Source: Spirosoma sp. 48-14
GTDB lineage: Bacteria; Bacteroidota; Bacteroidia; Cytophagales; Spirosomataceae
Reading direction: 5' to 3'
NCBI RefSeq assembly: GCF_001898575.1
Contig: NZ_MKUD01000009.1
Coordinates: 186,001 to 250,000 of the forward strand
DNA length: 64,000 bases
Below are positions 63,965 to 64,000 of this stretch, one piece after another (positions within the stretch are counted from its first letter, which is position 1; every line of letters begins with the position of its first letter). The notes beneath the pieces are model-generated. The model was given only the letters and a program-made list of their open reading frames with translations. It searched no databases and was not told the origin of the DNA. The position numbers and the translations under genes are program-made.

Positions 63965-64000
63965 ATGCTGAAGCGTTTTTTTACACAAAATGGCTACTTT
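63965..64000 (+). CDS. Possible start of a next gene, cut by window edge
   Basis: An ATG 24 bases after the fabD stop begins an open frame, MLKRFFTQNGYF, that runs to the end of the window. Only twelve codons are visible, so neither the reality nor the identity of the gene can be judged. Confidence 0.3.
   Translation, partial: MLKRFFTQNGYF

Overview
The window looks like chromosomal DNA of a Bacteroidota bacterium of the order Cytophagales; protein content and style suggest Spirosoma or a close relative, though no rRNA or other taxonomic marker was available to prove it. Supporting signs are promoters of the Bacteroidota type (TTG, about 20 bases, TAnnTTTG), almost no Shine-Dalgarno sequences, a type IX secretion-associated C-terminal domain, a PorE-like OmpA protein, a long SecA without a metal-binding tail, and a Bacteroidota-type three-gene succinate dehydrogenase.

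Layout. 1-4230 (minus): the end of an exopolysaccharide locus (gmd, Wzz-like co-polymerase, multi-SLBB exporter). 4454-7849: secA. 8008-11293: a DUF922 secreted protein, a GT4 glycosyltransferase and a KAS III enzyme. 11379-14911 (minus): a DsbD-type thiol reductase, a PhyH-type dioxygenase and a small lipoprotein. 15210-17746: glyA, tatC and a small unknown. 17774-26489 (minus): a MoxR ATPase / DUF58 / TPR / DUF4350 / DUF4129 / SpoIIM-like cluster, with a divergent RDD membrane protein. A decayed DUF1016 nuclease gene sits inside it. 27399-34172: M20 amidohydrolase, HigBA toxin-antitoxin, a Tat-exported gluconate-dehydrogenase-like pair, a Thr/Asn-rich secreted protein and a tandem ABC ATPase. 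34411-39130: a CHU_C (T9SS type B) adhesin-like protein and a PorE-like protein. 39192-42774: ispE (TTG start), a lone COX3-family protein and an M1 peptidase broken by one in-frame TGA. 42942-46000: a sphingolipid delta-4-desaturase-like enzyme, a beta-barrel protein and a PlsC-like acyltransferase. 46085-49931: PVC-type cytochrome c dehydrogenase, Cys-free FGE-fold protein and DUF1080 hydrolase. 49996-63941: PiT transporter, rlmN, CvpA, YqeY, pdxJ, mnmH/selU, Uma2, a lipoprotein, prfA, GtrA, sdhCAB and fabD.

The most unusual signal lies between the genes. At least fifteen short intergenic gaps are occupied, often almost from stop codon to start codon, by inverted repeats with arms of about 20-35 bp. 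The arms belong to several unrelated sequence families, some built from tandem 7-8 base units (AAAGAGYG, AATGATTG, GGAGTGA, GACTAAC) and some sharing GTAACG...CGTTAC ends or a GGGATTTAGCTGATT core. Many supply the stop codon of the neighbouring gene or its last residues. They occur between convergent genes and also inside operons, so ordinary transcription termination does not explain all of them.

No tRNA, rRNA, CRISPR array, complete insertion sequence or prophage was seen. Only -7/-33 promoter matches with good spacing or a clear relation to a start codon are listed. All assignments are from reading motifs by eye; no database search was run.
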